Shown here: positions 34,796 to 43,899 of the stretch, in pieces
How the letters are laid out: every line of letters begins with the position of its first letter
How positions within the stretch are numbered: the first letter of the stretch is position 1
Origin: an uncultured Devosia sp.
GTDB lineage: Bacteria > Pseudomonadota > Alphaproteobacteria > Rhizobiales > Devosiaceae
DNA length: 64,000 nucleotides
Reading direction: 5' to 3'
Assembly (NCBI RefSeq): GCF_963517015.1
Contig: NZ_CAUQDV010000001.1
Span: 812,001-876,000 of the forward strand
Program-made: the position numbers and the translations under genes
The notes under the pieces: model-generated
Told to the model about the DNA's origin: nothing
The model's input: the letters and a program-made list of their open reading frames with translations, nothing else
Databases searched by the model: none

Positions 34796-35734
34796 ATGTG
34801 CAGTTCTGACCACGATTACGTCGGCCAAATCGGCCGTGTTCGCCATGGCGACGAAGCCCGACGCGGCGCCTATAGTTACATTACGCCGCAGACCGTGCAG
34901 CATGCCATGTCGCTGGCGCGCAGCGGCACGGTGGTGCCGCTCAACCTCGCCCTCGATACAAAGACCATAGGGCGGCCCAATCTGGTGCATCACGCCCGCA
35001 TGCATAACCAGACGCGGCCATTGCCCAATGGGCGGTTCAACGTGGTCAACGACGACTCGGTGGAGCTGGCCCTGCAGTCCCATACCCATTGGGACGCACT
35101 TGCCCATTGGGGCGTGATCGAGAATGACGGTAGCGGCGTCTTTTATGGCGGTGTGGGCCTTGATGACACCTGGCCCGAATTCGGCTCCAAGACGCTCGGC
35201 ATGGGCACGCTTGCCGGTGGTATCGTTACGCGCGGCGTGCTGTTCGACATGGTCGACTATCTCGAAAAGGGGCAGAGCACCTATCTGCGCGATGGGATCA
35301 ATATCGACGCTGCCGCTATCCGCGCCTATCTGTCCGACTACAATCTCCAGCTGCAGCCGGGCGATGCCGCCATTTTCTATACCGGTTTCCAACACAGGCT
35401 CCTCGAAAATCAGGGTGCCTGGGTGCATGGCTCGCCCAATTTCAAACCGGTGGCGTCGGGCGTTCTCCCTGACACGCTCGATATTTGGGAACAGGGCAAG
35501 ACCTTTGCCCTGGTTGCCGACAACCCCTCCGTCGAACCCAACCCGATGGGTGAGGGCCTGTTGCATGCCGGCGCCCTCAAGCGTCTCGGTATCTATCTGG
35601 GTGAATTGTTTGACCTTGAAGAGCTCGTCACGCAGTGCCGGCTTACCGGGCAGCGTGAATTCACCTTCATGAGCGTACCGCTCAACCTGCCAAAGGCGTT
35701 TGGTTCGCCCGCCAATGCACTAGCCATTCTCTGA
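34796..35734 (+). CDS. Cyclase-family (kynurenine formamidase-like) metal hydrolase
   Basis: These 312 residues belong to the cyclase family, with the metal motif SHTHWDALAHWG (His-x-Asp-x3-His), a close variant of HxGTHxDxPxH. Later segments are DYNLQLQPGDAAIFYTGFQH and NPMGEGLLHAGALKRLGIYL. Members hydrolyse amides or lactones with Mn2+ or Zn2+. It lies nine bases after the ATPase gene in the glycosidase operon, so opening of a sugar lactone is plausible. No signal peptide. Confidence 0.82.
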   Translation: MCSSDHDYVGQIGRVRHGDEARRGAYSYITPQTVQHAMSLARSGTVVPLNLALDTKTIGRPNLVHHARMHNQTRPLPNGRFNVVNDDSVELALQSHTHWDALAHWGVIENDGSGVFYGGVGLDDTWPEFGSKTLGMGTLAGGIVTRGVLFDMVDYLEKGQSTYLRDGINIDAAAIRAYLSDYNLQLQPGDAAIFYTGFQHRLLENQGAWVHGSPNFKPVASGVLPDTLDIWEQGKTFALVADNPSVEPNPMGEGLLHAGALKRLGIYLGELFDLEELVTQCRLTGQREFTFMSVPLNLPKAFGSPANALAIL

Positions 35735-35766
35735 CGAGACGAGTGGTGCAGCGGAATTCGGCAGCG

Positions 35767-36651
35767 ATGACCAGCAGCGGGGGCGACGGTTGGGACAATT
35801 TGCTCGCCGGCTGTTTTGCCCTCGCAGCCATCTTCATCTTCGCGCTGATCTTCAGCTCCGGGCGGTTTACCCTCGATCTCGCCTCCGCCTTTCAGATCAT
35901 GTTCCTGCGCTATGCCGGGGGGCTGCTGACTGTCGTCGTGCTGGCGAAGTGGCAGGGCCAGACCTGGTCCTCCATGCAGAGCCGACACCGCCAGCAACAG
36001 GGGATGCGGGCGCTGGCCGGCGGCCTAGGCGGTTCGGCCCTGATTTTTGCCAACATGTATATGCCTCTGGTGGATGCCAACGCCATCGGCCTGCTGAACG
36101 TGGTCTTTTCTCTCGTGCTCGGATTTGCTGTTCTGGGCGACCGGCTGCGCGTGCGCCAATTGCTGGGCGCCGCCATTTGTCTTCTCGGCGCTGCAACAAT
36201 CATGGCCGCGCGGGGTGCCTTTGCCGGCTTCAATACCAGCTATCTCCTCCCCTCGGCTGTGGTCGTCGCCGGCGCTTCTCTCATCGCGGTCGAAGGGATT
36301 TTCATCAAGATACTCACCCGGCTCGACCGACCGCTGGTGACGCTGGCTCACGCCAATTTCTTCGGCGCCCTGCTGCTGCTCATACCCGCCGTGCTGACTT
36401 GGCAATCGACCGGCTGGATCAACCTGGCGCTGCTGTTGCTTGGGCCGCTGGCCATTCTTGGCCAATACGCCAATATCCGCGCCTATTCGCTGGCGCAGGT
36501 CAGTGTGCTCGCCCCGCTCAACTATGCCTCCCTGTTATTTGCAGCGCTGTTGGGCTGGGTCTTCTTCGCCGAATTGCCATCGCCCGTCGTCGTGATGGGC
36601 GCGGCTCTGATCGTTCTTGGTGGCACTACCATCATGCTGTCCCGTCGCTGA
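35767..36651 (+). CDS. EamA/DMT-family transporter
   Basis: Ten predicted membrane helices over 294 residues with two EamA halves (first helix DNLLAGCFALAAIFIFALIF; second half LPSAVVVAGASLIAVEGIFI). Such proteins are metabolite exporters or permeases. The ATG at 35767 has only a weak GGA site; a GTG at 35743 in the same frame is an alternative. It lies between the cyclase-family gene and glycerate kinase, in the same direction, so it could expel a by-product. Substrate unknown. Confidence 0.85.
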   Translation: MTSSGGDGWDNLLAGCFALAAIFIFALIFSSGRFTLDLASAFQIMFLRYAGGLLTVVVLAKWQGQTWSSMQSRHRQQQGMRALAGGLGGSALIFANMYMPLVDANAIGLLNVVFSLVLGFAVLGDRLRVRQLLGAAICLLGAATIMAARGAFAGFNTSYLLPSAVVVAGASLIAVEGIFIKILTRLDRPLVTLAHANFFGALLLLIPAVLTWQSTGWINLALLLLGPLAILGQYANIRAYSLAQVSVLAPLNYASLLFAALLGWVFFAELPSPVVVMGAALIVLGGTTIMLSRR

Positions 36652-36679
36652 CCCCTCTCGAACCACGTCCGGCCCAATC

Positions 36680-37930
36680 ATGCACAAGAACTTCCTCGCC
36701 GATCTCTTTCATCAGGCTGTCGCGGCGGCTGATCCCGCGAACGCGATTGCCGCCAATCTGCCGCCGCTGCCCCCTGGTCGCACGGTGGTGGTCGGTGCCG
36801 GCAAGGCTGCCCTCTCGATGTATCTGGCGCTACAGGATTGCTGGCCCGGTCCCTTGTCGGGCATTCTGGTCACCGGCAACGGGCAGGGCGTGCAGCTGGG
36901 CAATGTCGAGGTTTTGGAAGCCGGCCATCCCCTCCCGGACGAACGCGGCCAGCTTGCGGCACGCAAGATTGGGCAGCTGATTTCGGGTCTTGGCCCCGAC
37001 GATCTGGTCATCGCGCTGATCTCCGGCGGCGGCTCGGCCATGCTGCCCGCTCCTCCTGATGGCCTGACACTTGCCGACGAGATTGCACTCGGGCAGACCC
37101 TGCTGGCCTCGGGCGCGCCTATTTCCGCCATGAATACGGTGCGCAAGCATGTGTCTACCATCAAGGGTGGCCGCCTCGCCGCCGCAGCTCGCGCCCGCGT
37201 CCACACTCTCGTCGTCTCCGATATTCCCGGCGACATTGCCAGCCAGGTCGCTTCGGGCCCGACCCTGCCAGATGCCTCCACGCGCAAGGACGCACTCGAT
37301 ATCGTCGCTCGCTACGCCCTGGCCTTGCCGCCCGCCGTCAAGGCTCATCTCTTGAGCCCAGCGGCCGATGCACCCGCGCCAGACGATCCCGTATTCGCCC
37401 GCCATACCCATGCCGTAGTCGCCTCGGCGCAGCTGTCCCTAGTGGCTGCTTCGCGTCGCGCCCTCGAGAATGGGGTCGAGGCTATGGTGCTTTCGGATTC
37501 GCTCGAAGGAGAGGCCCGTGAAGCTGGCGGCTTTCATGCCGCGCTGACCCGTCAGATTCGATTGCATGGCGAGCCGGCCGCCAGCCCGATCGTGCTTATG
37601 TCGGGTGGAGAAACCACCGTCACCCTGCGCGGCAAGGGGCGGGGCGGGCGAAACGGTGAGTTCCTCCTCGCCTGGGCTATTGCCATGGATGGCGTCGAAG
37701 GCGTCGAAGCCATCGCAGCAGATACGGATGGCAGGGATGGGTCAGAACGCAATGCGGGGGCCTTTGCCGACAGCACCACGGTCCAGCGTCTGCGTGATCT
37801 GGGATTGGATGCCCGGGAACTACTTGCGCAAAATGACAGCTACGCAGCCTTTTCAGCCTTGGGGGACCTGTTCGATACCGGTCCGACAGGCACCAACGTC
37901 AACGATTTCCGCGCCATCTATATCCGGTAG
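36680..37930 (+). CDS. Glycerate 2-kinase, MOFRL type
   Basis: This 416-residue kinase would phosphorylate D-glycerate to 2-phosphoglycerate (GckA/TtuD family, DUF4147 plus MOFRL). Seen are VVVGAGKAALSMY, ALISGGGSAMLPAPPDGL, NTVRKHVSTIKGGRLA and the C-terminal MOFRL box LMSGGETTVTLRGKGRGGRN, followed by AADTDGRDGSERNAGAF. Length is normal. The ATG at 36680 lacks a clear ribosome site, 28 bases after the transporter. With the garR-like gene at 24030 it closes the route from tartronate semialdehyde to glycolysis. Confidence 0.92.
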   Translation: MHKNFLADLFHQAVAAADPANAIAANLPPLPPGRTVVVGAGKAALSMYLALQDCWPGPLSGILVTGNGQGVQLGNVEVLEAGHPLPDERGQLAARKIGQLISGLGPDDLVIALISGGGSAMLPAPPDGLTLADEIALGQTLLASGAPISAMNTVRKHVSTIKGGRLAAAARARVHTLVVSDIPGDIASQVASGPTLPDASTRKDALDIVARYALALPPAVKAHLLSPAADAPAPDDPVFARHTHAVVASAQLSLVAASRRALENGVEAMVLSDSLEGEAREAGGFHAALTRQIRLHGEPAASPIVLMSGGETTVTLRGKGRGGRNGEFLLAWAIAMDGVEGVEAIAADTDGRDGSERNAGAFADSTTVQRLRDLGLDARELLAQNDSYAAFSALGDLFDTGPTGTNVNDFRAIYIR

Positions 37931-38074
37931 TCGAGGAATTCAAGAAAGGCCAACAGGCCGCCACCGACCCCCTTCCGGTCGTTCGACTCCCATGTTGGTG
38001 GCGCCAAAAGCGGACATGAGACTTTCAGGAGAGCACTCATCGCTTGGGAAATTGGCGCCCCGCTGCCATTCTAC

Positions 38075-38836
38075 TTAAGCTTGGTCGGTTGGCATTACCC
38101 AAAGCTCCGCAATGGACGCATGCCGTGGCCGCGTCACCATATATGCGACGGCATCGGCGATGTCCTCAGCCTGGAGCACCTCGGTGGTTTCGTAGAAGCT
38201 GTCGATGCCCTCTTTCATCGCGCCGCTGTTGTGGGAGCCAAGCTCGGTGGCGACACCACCAGGTTCGAGCACACCGACACGAACATGCTTCTTGGTGACT
38301 TCCTGGCGCAGGGCCTCGGTGAAACCGTTCACCCCAAATTTGGTCATGTTGTAGACCCCATAGTTGGCCCATGCCACGCGACCTGCAATCGAGGAGATGT
38401 TGACGACATCAGCGACTTGGCGTGGCCCTTGTTCTGCAGCCTTCAGGAGATGCGGAAGAGCGGCGTTGGTCATATACAACAGGCCGTTCTGGTTGATGGC
38501 AATCATGCGTTCCCATTCGTCGGGATCGGCGCCTACAATGGGGCCGAGCAGCATTAGGCCAGCATTGTTCACCAGCACGTCCAGCCGACCGAAAGCGTCG
38601 ATGACGGTTCGGACCGCAGCTTCGGCCTGGCTTCGATCGGTGATGTCGGCGGGGATCGCCAATGCCGTTCCACCAGCGTTTTCGATCTGAACAGCAAGTT
38701 CGTCGAGACGATCCTGTCGGCGGGCGACCAATGCCACCGTCGCGCCAAGCTCGGCCAGTTTGAGGGCCGTCGCGTGACCAATTCCGCTACTGGTTCCTGT
38801 AATCAGGGCAACCGTGCCCGTCAGTGATTTCGACAT
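38075..38836 (-). CDS. SDR oxidoreductase
   Basis: This 253-residue classical short-chain dehydrogenase has the cofactor loop TGTSSGIGHATA, NNAG, and the catalytic Ser in NISSIAGRV with YNMTK (Tyr and Lys). Arg after the first strand (ARRQDRL) suggests NADP. It is last in a minus-strand unit after the F420-reductase-like gene (33-base gap). Sequence is close to the NADP-dependent YdfG-like group; the substrate is unknown. Confidence 0.9.
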   Translation of the reverse strand: MSKSLTGTVALITGTSSGIGHATALKLAELGATVALVARRQDRLDELAVQIENAGGTALAIPADITDRSQAEAAVRTVIDAFGRLDVLVNNAGLMLLGPIVGADPDEWERMIAINQNGLLYMTNAALPHLLKAAEQGPRQVADVVNISSIAGRVAWANYGVYNMTKFGVNGFTEALRQEVTKKHVRVGVLEPGGVATELGSHNSGAMKEGIDSFYETTEVLQAEDIADAVAYMVTRPRHASIAELWVMPTDQA

Positions 38837-38869
38837 GATACATTCCGTATGGTTATGGAGAGGAAGGCT

Positions 38870-39505
38870 TCAATGCCGTTCCACCCGGTAGGAAACTTTA
38901 GGGCTGCCGCCGTCATAGGCGATCTGCGCCACCAAGATCGAGAACGGCTCGATATAACGAGCGGTCTGCAGCCCGCCTGCATCGAGGGGAGCGAAACCTA
39001 GATCCGAGATCAGCTTTGCAGTGGCTTCCTTGGCATGCTCATCGTCACCGCAGTAGACCAGCGTGGGCCGAGCCTGCGTTCCCTTGGTCTCGAAGACGCC
39101 GGACAGAACTTCGCTTGGCGTGCTGCTGAACGCGGACACCACATGGGCGTGCGAAAGCTTGGTCGCCAATTGTTCTGCGCCAGACGTGGTGTGCCCAACG
39201 GCCAGGGCGGTGTCGTCGTTGGTCATCGGTAGCGAGCAGGTTATGACGACCTTGCCCGCAAGATCACCGGCCAGATCAAGAACATCGTCGACCTTGGACC
39301 AATGCACTGCCAACACCACGACATTGGCGTCTTTCACCGCCTGAGCAGGCGATCCCGCACGGGCGCCGTTGCCGGCTTCAACTGCTAACTGCTCGAGCTT
39401 TTCGATGGAGCGGGCATAGCTGAAGGCGACCTCATGGCCGGCATGGGCGAACAGGGTTCCAAGCTTGCCGCCGATGAGACCCGAGCCAAGGATTGCGATA
39501 CGCAT
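38870..39505 (-). CDS. NADPH-dependent F420 reductase-like protein
   Basis: This 211-residue Rossmann protein has the loop ILGSGLIGGKLG and a C-terminal GGLQTARYIEPF segment, typical of the F420 oxidoreductase-like (NADP_oxidoreductase_coF420) family. The organism is not expected to make F420, so it probably uses NADP(H) with another partner. Such genes are common beside SDRs and LysR regulators in rhizobia. The minus-strand unit runs from the SDR at 39552 through this gene to the SDR at 38075. Confidence 0.82.
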   Translation of the reverse strand: MRIAILGSGLIGGKLGTLFAHAGHEVAFSYARSIEKLEQLAVEAGNGARAGSPAQAVKDANVVVLAVHWSKVDDVLDLAGDLAGKVVITCSLPMTNDDTALAVGHTTSGAEQLATKLSHAHVVSAFSSTPSEVLSGVFETKGTQARPTLVYCGDDEHAKEATAKLISDLGFAPLDAGGLQTARYIEPFSILVAQIAYDGGSPKVSYRVERH

Positions 39506-39525
39506 GGTTGTGTCCTTTCAAAAGG

Positions 39526-39545
39526 GAGGGCCCCGGAGGGCCCTC
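39526..39545 (-). terminator. Hairpin with short T-run between SDR and F420-like genes
   Basis: GAGGGCCC and GGGCCCTC form an 8-bp stem with a 4-base loop. On the minus strand it is followed by CCCTTTTG. It could partly terminate transcription after the SDR at 39552. Confidence 0.5.
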
Positions 39546-39551
39546 TTGATT

Positions 39552-40382
39552 TTACTCGTCTATGGCCAGCGAACTGGACAGTTCACGATAGGCTTCGATT
39601 TCCTTTTGCAGGGTGGCGATCTTCTGCTCGGCGGTAGCAATCGCGTCGGCACCCGCAAGGAAACGACGTGGCAGCTCGGCTTCGCGGTCAAGCGTCACCA
39701 GGGCATTGGCCAGCTTCGCGGGATCGCCACCTTGTTTGCCGTTCGACCCGGTCCAGAAGCTTTCCTGGGCTGCACGCCGCTCGGCATAGTCGGCGACGGT
39801 GTCCTCGGCATACTGCGTGGACTCTTCCGTCAGCAGCTCGGTGCGGAAGAACCCAGGATTGACGATCATGGTCTGGATACCAAAAGGACCGACTTCGGTC
39901 TGCAGGGCTTCCATCCAGCCATCGAGACCAAATTTTGACGCCGAATAGGCAGTGCAGAATTCATAGCCAAGGATGCCTGCTGTCGACGAGATCGAGATGA
40001 TCTTGCCGGCTTTCTGCTGTCGCATGATCGGCAAGAAGGCGCGGGTTACGTTCATCGGACCGACGAGGCTGGTTGCCAGCTGCAGGTCCATCTGCTTCTG
40101 GGACAGTTCCTCGAAGTAACCGGCATAGAAGCTGGCAGCGTTGTTGATAAGGACGTCAATGCGACCGAAACGTTCGATCGTGGCCTTGGCAGCAGCATCG
40201 GCATCGGACTGGCTGGTGACGTCGAGCTTGACTACCAGAAGATTGTCGCTGGCGGGGAAAGCCTTGGCGACCTTGTCGGGATTGCGGCCCGTGGCAACGA
40301 CCTGATGACCGGCAGCCAGTGCCGCCTTGGCGAAATGCTGACCCATGCCACGACCGGCACCTGTGATGAACCAAACGCTCAT
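39552..40382 (-). CDS. SDR oxidoreductase
   Basis: This 276-residue classical SDR begins VWFITGAGRGMGQHFAKAAL, with NNAA, the catalytic ISSTAGILG and YSASK, and a PGFFRTEL stretch. Its C-terminal tail TAEQKIATLQKEIEAYREL is a predicted short coiled coil, usual for this subgroup. The start at 40382 follows AGAGG and is chosen over upstream in-frame starts, which would add unrelated residues. It follows the LysR gene in the same direction. Confidence 0.9.
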   Translation of the reverse strand: MSVWFITGAGRGMGQHFAKAALAAGHQVVATGRNPDKVAKAFPASDNLLVVKLDVTSQSDADAAAKATIERFGRIDVLINNAASFYAGYFEELSQKQMDLQLATSLVGPMNVTRAFLPIMRQQKAGKIISISSTAGILGYEFCTAYSASKFGLDGWMEALQTEVGPFGIQTMIVNPGFFRTELLTEESTQYAEDTVADYAERRAAQESFWTGSNGKQGGDPAKLANALVTLDREAELPRRFLAGADAIATAEQKIATLQKEIEAYRELSSSLAIDE

Positions 40383-40397
40383 GATGAAACCTCTCTG

Positions 40398-40411
40398 TTG
40401 TTGACCAACAA
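40398..40411. promoter_or_regulatory. Short inverted repeat upstream of the SDR
   Basis: TTGTTG, AC, CAACAA (6-bp arms) sits 16 bases before the SDR start. It could be part of a LysR-type site; support is weak. Confidence 0.3.
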
Positions 40412-40484
40412 ATAGTCCAGAGAGGGCGCCGGCATTAGACTGCACAAATCGATTGGGCTTAGAAAGAAGCCTTCTTAATCTGTG

Positions 40485-41378
40485 TCAGCGGTGATGGCGC
40501 AGGGCGTCAAGCACCAAGGCGAAAGCCGGAGAATGCTGTCGGCGGCTGGGGTAATAGAGGTGATAACCAGGGCGTGGCGGGGTCCAGTCCGCGAGCACCT
40601 GCACCAGGCGCCCCGCGTCAATATCCGGCATTGCATAGTCCAGGGGCATCATACCGATGCCGAAACCACTCAAGGCGGCGTTTCGCATCATCGGAAGCGT
40701 ATTAAAGGCTGCCCGCCCCCGAACACGGACCTGGATTTCCCGACCATCCTTGCGGAATGGCCAATTGTAGAGGCCGCCATTGGTCGGTAGTCGAAGCCCG
40801 ATGCAGGAGTGGCCGGTGAGATCTTGAGGAACCACGGGCATCGCGTTGGCAGCCAAATAATCAGGCGATGCCACGGTCACCAAGTTGAGATCAGGACTGA
40901 TTGCGACCGAGATCATGTCCTTGTCGACATGCTCGCCCATGCGCACACCGGCATCGAAGCGATCGGTGACGATATCGGCAAGGGCATAATCGCTGATGAC
41001 TTCGACATTGATGTCGGGGTAGTCGGGCAGCAGTTTTGCGATCGCCGGCCAGATATAGGTCTCGGCAGCATGTTCGACGGCGGTAATGCGGATCGTGCCT
41101 GCCGGTTTATCTCGCCAATCGCCGATGGCGGCGATCTCGGTTTCGATTTCGTCGAAGCGAGGTCCAATGCTGCGAAGCAGGCGATCCCCCGCTTCGGTCA
41201 ATGAGACACTACGGGTAGTCCGTGTAAGCAGGCGCACCCCGAGCCGGCCTTCCAAAGTTCGGACCGTGTAGCTCAACGCAGACTGCGATACCCCCAGTTT
41301 GGCGGCAGCCTTGGTAAAGCTCTGCTCCCTGGCGACAGCGATGAAGGCAAGGAAGTCGTTGAGGCTCTCGCGTCTCAT
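40485..41378 (-). CDS. LysR-family regulator
   Basis: This 297-residue LysR protein has an N-terminal winged HTH (FTKAAAKLGVSQSALSYTVR, helix reading LGVSQSALS) and a periplasmic-binding-protein-like effector domain from about residue 90. It is upstream of, and co-directional with, the SDR group and divergent from the hydrolase at 41563. It may control either side. The CrgA-type effector segment DAGVRMGEHVDKDMISVAI is typical of regulators of SDR and quinone-related genes. Confidence 0.9.
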   Translation of the reverse strand: MRRESLNDFLAFIAVAREQSFTKAAAKLGVSQSALSYTVRTLEGRLGVRLLTRTTRSVSLTEAGDRLLRSIGPRFDEIETEIAAIGDWRDKPAGTIRITAVEHAAETYIWPAIAKLLPDYPDINVEVISDYALADIVTDRFDAGVRMGEHVDKDMISVAISPDLNLVTVASPDYLAANAMPVVPQDLTGHSCIGLRLPTNGGLYNWPFRKDGREIQVRVRGRAAFNTLPMMRNAALSGFGIGMMPLDYAMPDIDAGRLVQVLADWTPPRPGYHLYYPSRRQHSPAFALVLDALRHHR

Positions 41379-41562
41379 TCAGAAAGCTTCCTTCTAGGTA
41401 CATGCAAACATAGCTGTCTAATCTATTTGTCCGGTTCGAGCTACCTTTCCATGCATGGGAACGAAGGCATTCGGATTTTCGATCTGGCTTCGGTTCTCAT
41501 CGGCAAATCGGCGAGCTCCAAAATCGTCCGTGTCAGCCCATGCAAAAAAGGACGTATCGATC

Positions 41563-42615
41563 ATGAAAGACGAAACGCAAGTCGCCTCGAGCCTGGATTT
41601 GAAGCGGCGTCAGCTGCTCATCGGTGGCTCCACCCTGGCCCTCGCCTTGGCACTTCCTGCCACAACTTTTGCCGCCGCCGGCACCGCTGCCGCGAACAAT
41701 AAAGACATCGATATGCAGGACGTGACTTTCAACAACAACGGCATCACCATGGCCGGCAATGTGTATTATCCCGAAGGCTTCGACGCCGGTCGCAAGTACC
41801 CCGCCATCGTTAGCGTCCATCCGGGCGGTGGCGTCAAGGAACAGACCGCAGGCCTCTATGCCCGTCGCCTGGCCGAGCAGGGTTTTGTCGCTCTGGCATT
41901 TGACGCTTCCCACCAAGGCGCCAGTGGCGGTGAACCACGCCTGTTGGATGATCCTATGCGCCGGGTGGGTGATATCTTCAGCGCCGTCGATTACCTGACG
42001 TCACTTCCATTCGTTGACGCTGATCGGATTGGCGCGCTTGGCATTTGTGCTGGCAGCGGTGCCGCCGTGAAGGCATCAACTATGGATAGGCGCATCAAGG
42101 CTTTGGTGACAGTCAGTGCCGTCGACGTCGGCGCTGCCACCCGCAAGGGCTGGGACGGCACAGCGAACGAAGCCGATCAGTTGGCGACGCTTGAAGCCGT
42201 CGCTCAACAGCGCACAGCCGAGGCAGCCGGCGCCGCTCCGGCCTATGGAAACTATGTTCCGGCCATCGGCGACACAACTGCTCCCATGGATCTGCAGGAA
42301 GCTGCAGATTACTACCTGACGCCACGGGGCCAGCACCCCAATGCACCGAACCGGATGTTGCTGACCAGCGTGCCGTACCTGGTCTCGTTTACGGGTTTTG
42401 ACCGGGTAGACACCCTGCTGACCCAGCCCGTGCTGATCGTCGCCGGCGACAAGGCCGGATCGCTCTGGCACAGCCAGGAACTCTACGCGAATGCAGCCTC
42501 CACATCGAAGGAGCTGGCCATCATCGAAGGCGCCACGCACATGGACCTTTATGACGGCCCCGGATCGGAACTGGCCATGGAGCGGGTCGCACCGTTCTTC
42601 CTGGCAAACGTCTGA
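41563..42615 (+). CDS. Exported alpha/beta hydrolase, dienelactone-hydrolase-like
   Basis: The 350-residue protein has a Tat-like leader (DLKRRQLLIGGSTLALALAL). An alpha/beta-hydrolase core follows: nucleophile elbow LGICAGSGAA (Ser), Asp in VAGDKAG, His in EGATHMDLYD. The oxyanion segment is SVHPGGGVKEQ. It would act in the periplasm. The ATG at 41563 is chosen because it opens the leader; the frame continues upstream without need. A strong terminator follows at 42621-42647. Substrate unknown. Confidence 0.85.
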   Translation: MKDETQVASSLDLKRRQLLIGGSTLALALALPATTFAAAGTAAANNKDIDMQDVTFNNNGITMAGNVYYPEGFDAGRKYPAIVSVHPGGGVKEQTAGLYARRLAEQGFVALAFDASHQGASGGEPRLLDDPMRRVGDIFSAVDYLTSLPFVDADRIGALGICAGSGAAVKASTMDRRIKALVTVSAVDVGAATRKGWDGTANEADQLATLEAVAQQRTAEAAGAAPAYGNYVPAIGDTTAPMDLQEAADYYLTPRGQHPNAPNRMLLTSVPYLVSFTGFDRVDTLLTQPVLIVAGDKAGSLWHSQELYANAASTSKELAIIEGATHMDLYDGPGSELAMERVAPFFLANV

Positions 42616-42620
42616 TGGTT

Positions 42621-42647
42621 GGGGTGAGCGGGCTAACCGCTCACCCC
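42621..42647 (+). terminator. Rho-independent terminator after the hydrolase
   Basis: GGGGTGAGCGG, loop GCTAA, CCGCTCACCCC, then TTTCCC: an 11-bp perfect stem six bases after the stop. Confidence 0.8.
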
Positions 42648-42679
42648 TTTCCCTGCTTTCATTTCAATCAGAGGCTCAC

Positions 42680-43156
42680 ATGGCCAACATCAACCGTTTG
42701 TCCGTCGTCGCAGTCGCCTTCGCATTCCTGATAGCCTTGATCCCGGCAGCTCATGCCCAAACTAACCGCATCACGACCTTCCCGGCATCCTTCGACCAGA
42801 TGGTGATGTATGGCGATTACAGCCGTGGGGATGGCGGCGAGCTGGCTTATGCCCTGCAGGAAACCATAGACGCCGCAAAGGCAGGCCTGCCACTGCCAAA
42901 TGGCACCGTGCTGGTGCTGGAGATTTACAACGGCGGCGCCCTGACGGACTATTTCGTAATGGAGAAGGGTCAGGACTGGGGGCTCGATTTCGCCGAGGAA
43001 GTCCGCAACGGCGATTGGCACTTCCAGCAGTTCGACGCGAGCAAGAACGTGCGCCGCACCGCATTTGCCGATCGCTGCATGTCCTGCCACCAGGGAGCGG
43101 GTGCCGACAGCGATTTCATGTTCAGCTATGATCGAATGCTGAGCTACATGCCATGA
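42680..43156 (+). CDS. Cytochrome P460-family periplasmic protein
   Basis: A signal peptide (VAFAFLIALIPAAHA) leads a 158-residue protein whose C-terminal CMSCH (133-137) is a c-type haem site. The domain before it (FDQMVMYGDYSRGDGG, TVLVLEIYNGGALTDYFVME) matches the cytochrome P460 fold; P460 relatives oxidise hydroxylamine or detoxify nitric oxide, or simply carry electrons. The stop overlaps the start of the membrane protein at 43153, so the two work together. The cross-linking lysine of true P460 cannot be assigned. Confidence 0.78.
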   Translation: MANINRLSVVAVAFAFLIALIPAAHAQTNRITTFPASFDQMVMYGDYSRGDGGELAYALQETIDAAKAGLPLPNGTVLVLEIYNGGALTDYFVMEKGQDWGLDFAEEVRNGDWHFQQFDASKNVRRTAFADRCMSCHQGAGADSDFMFSYDRMLSYMP

Positions 43157-43833
43157 AACCGCTATTTCTGCTCAGGCTTGTACTGGACTTCGTGGCGGCT
43201 GGCTTACTGCTGGCCGCCCTTGCCTATAACCTGATGGGCAATTTGGTGCACGAAATCATCGGCAGCGCGATGTTCGCGCTGTTGATTGGACACAACCTCT
43301 TCAACCGGCGTTGGTACGGAACGGTTTTCAAGGGCCGTCCCGAGCCACGAACGCTGATCACCAAGGGCCTCAACCTATCGCTGCTGGTGTCGATGCTGAC
43401 GCTGCTCATCACCAGCGTCACCATTTCCCAGGCTGTCTTCATCTTCCTGCCGATTTCGAGCACGGTCACCGCCCGGCAGATCCATACGATGGTCGGCTAT
43501 TTGGCGTTACTCATCGTCGCCGTCCACCTTGGCCTGCACTGGACCATGATCATGGGCGTAGTGCGCCACCTCTTGAAGGTGACCAAGGAAAGCCGTCTCC
43601 GGACGATTATGCTGCGTTTAATCGCGGCTGGTATTGCCGCCTCTGGTATTCACAGCCTCGTAGCGGTGAATGTCAGCTCGAAGCTGCTGATGCAGTTCAG
43701 CATGGAGTTCTGGGACTTCCAAAACGCCACCGTTGCCTTCTTTCTCCACCACGCCGCGATCATCGGGCTGGGCGCCGTCATCGGACACTATACCCTCCAT
43801 CTCGTGCAGACGAGGCGACGCAAACTGGCGTGA
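43153..43833 (+). CDS. DUF4405-like membrane cytochrome-b-type protein
   Basis: This 226-residue protein has about six membrane helices with buried histidines (IGHNLF, RQIHTMVGY, VAVHLGLHW, FLHHAAIIG, IGHYTLHL). The pattern suggests a di-haem cytochrome-b-like subunit of the DUF4405 type. It overlaps the cytochrome P460-like gene by four bases (ATGA). The likely role is moving electrons between the quinone pool and the periplasmic haem protein; this is inferred. Confidence 0.75.
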   Translation: MKPLFLLRLVLDFVAAGLLLAALAYNLMGNLVHEIIGSAMFALLIGHNLFNRRWYGTVFKGRPEPRTLITKGLNLSLLVSMLTLLITSVTISQAVFIFLPISSTVTARQIHTMVGYLALLIVAVHLGLHWTMIMGVVRHLLKVTKESRLRTIMLRLIAAGIAASGIHSLVAVNVSSKLLMQFSMEFWDFQNATVAFFLHHAAIIGLGAVIGHYTLHLVQTRRRKLA

Positions 43834-43899
43834 AATGGCGCATCCCGTCGCCGGGTGACTTACCCAATTCGGCTTAAACTAACCAAATCCAGGTCCAGA

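Noticed and set aside
35790..36980. A 396-codon plus-strand frame overlapping the DMT transporter and glycerate kinase
   Set aside because: It crosses both genes in another frame and has the composition of frame-shifted coding DNA.
38870..39505. Evidence for coenzyme F420 use
   Set aside because: The family name comes from archaeal homologues; no F420 biosynthesis gene is in the window and alphaproteobacteria generally use these proteins with NADP(H).
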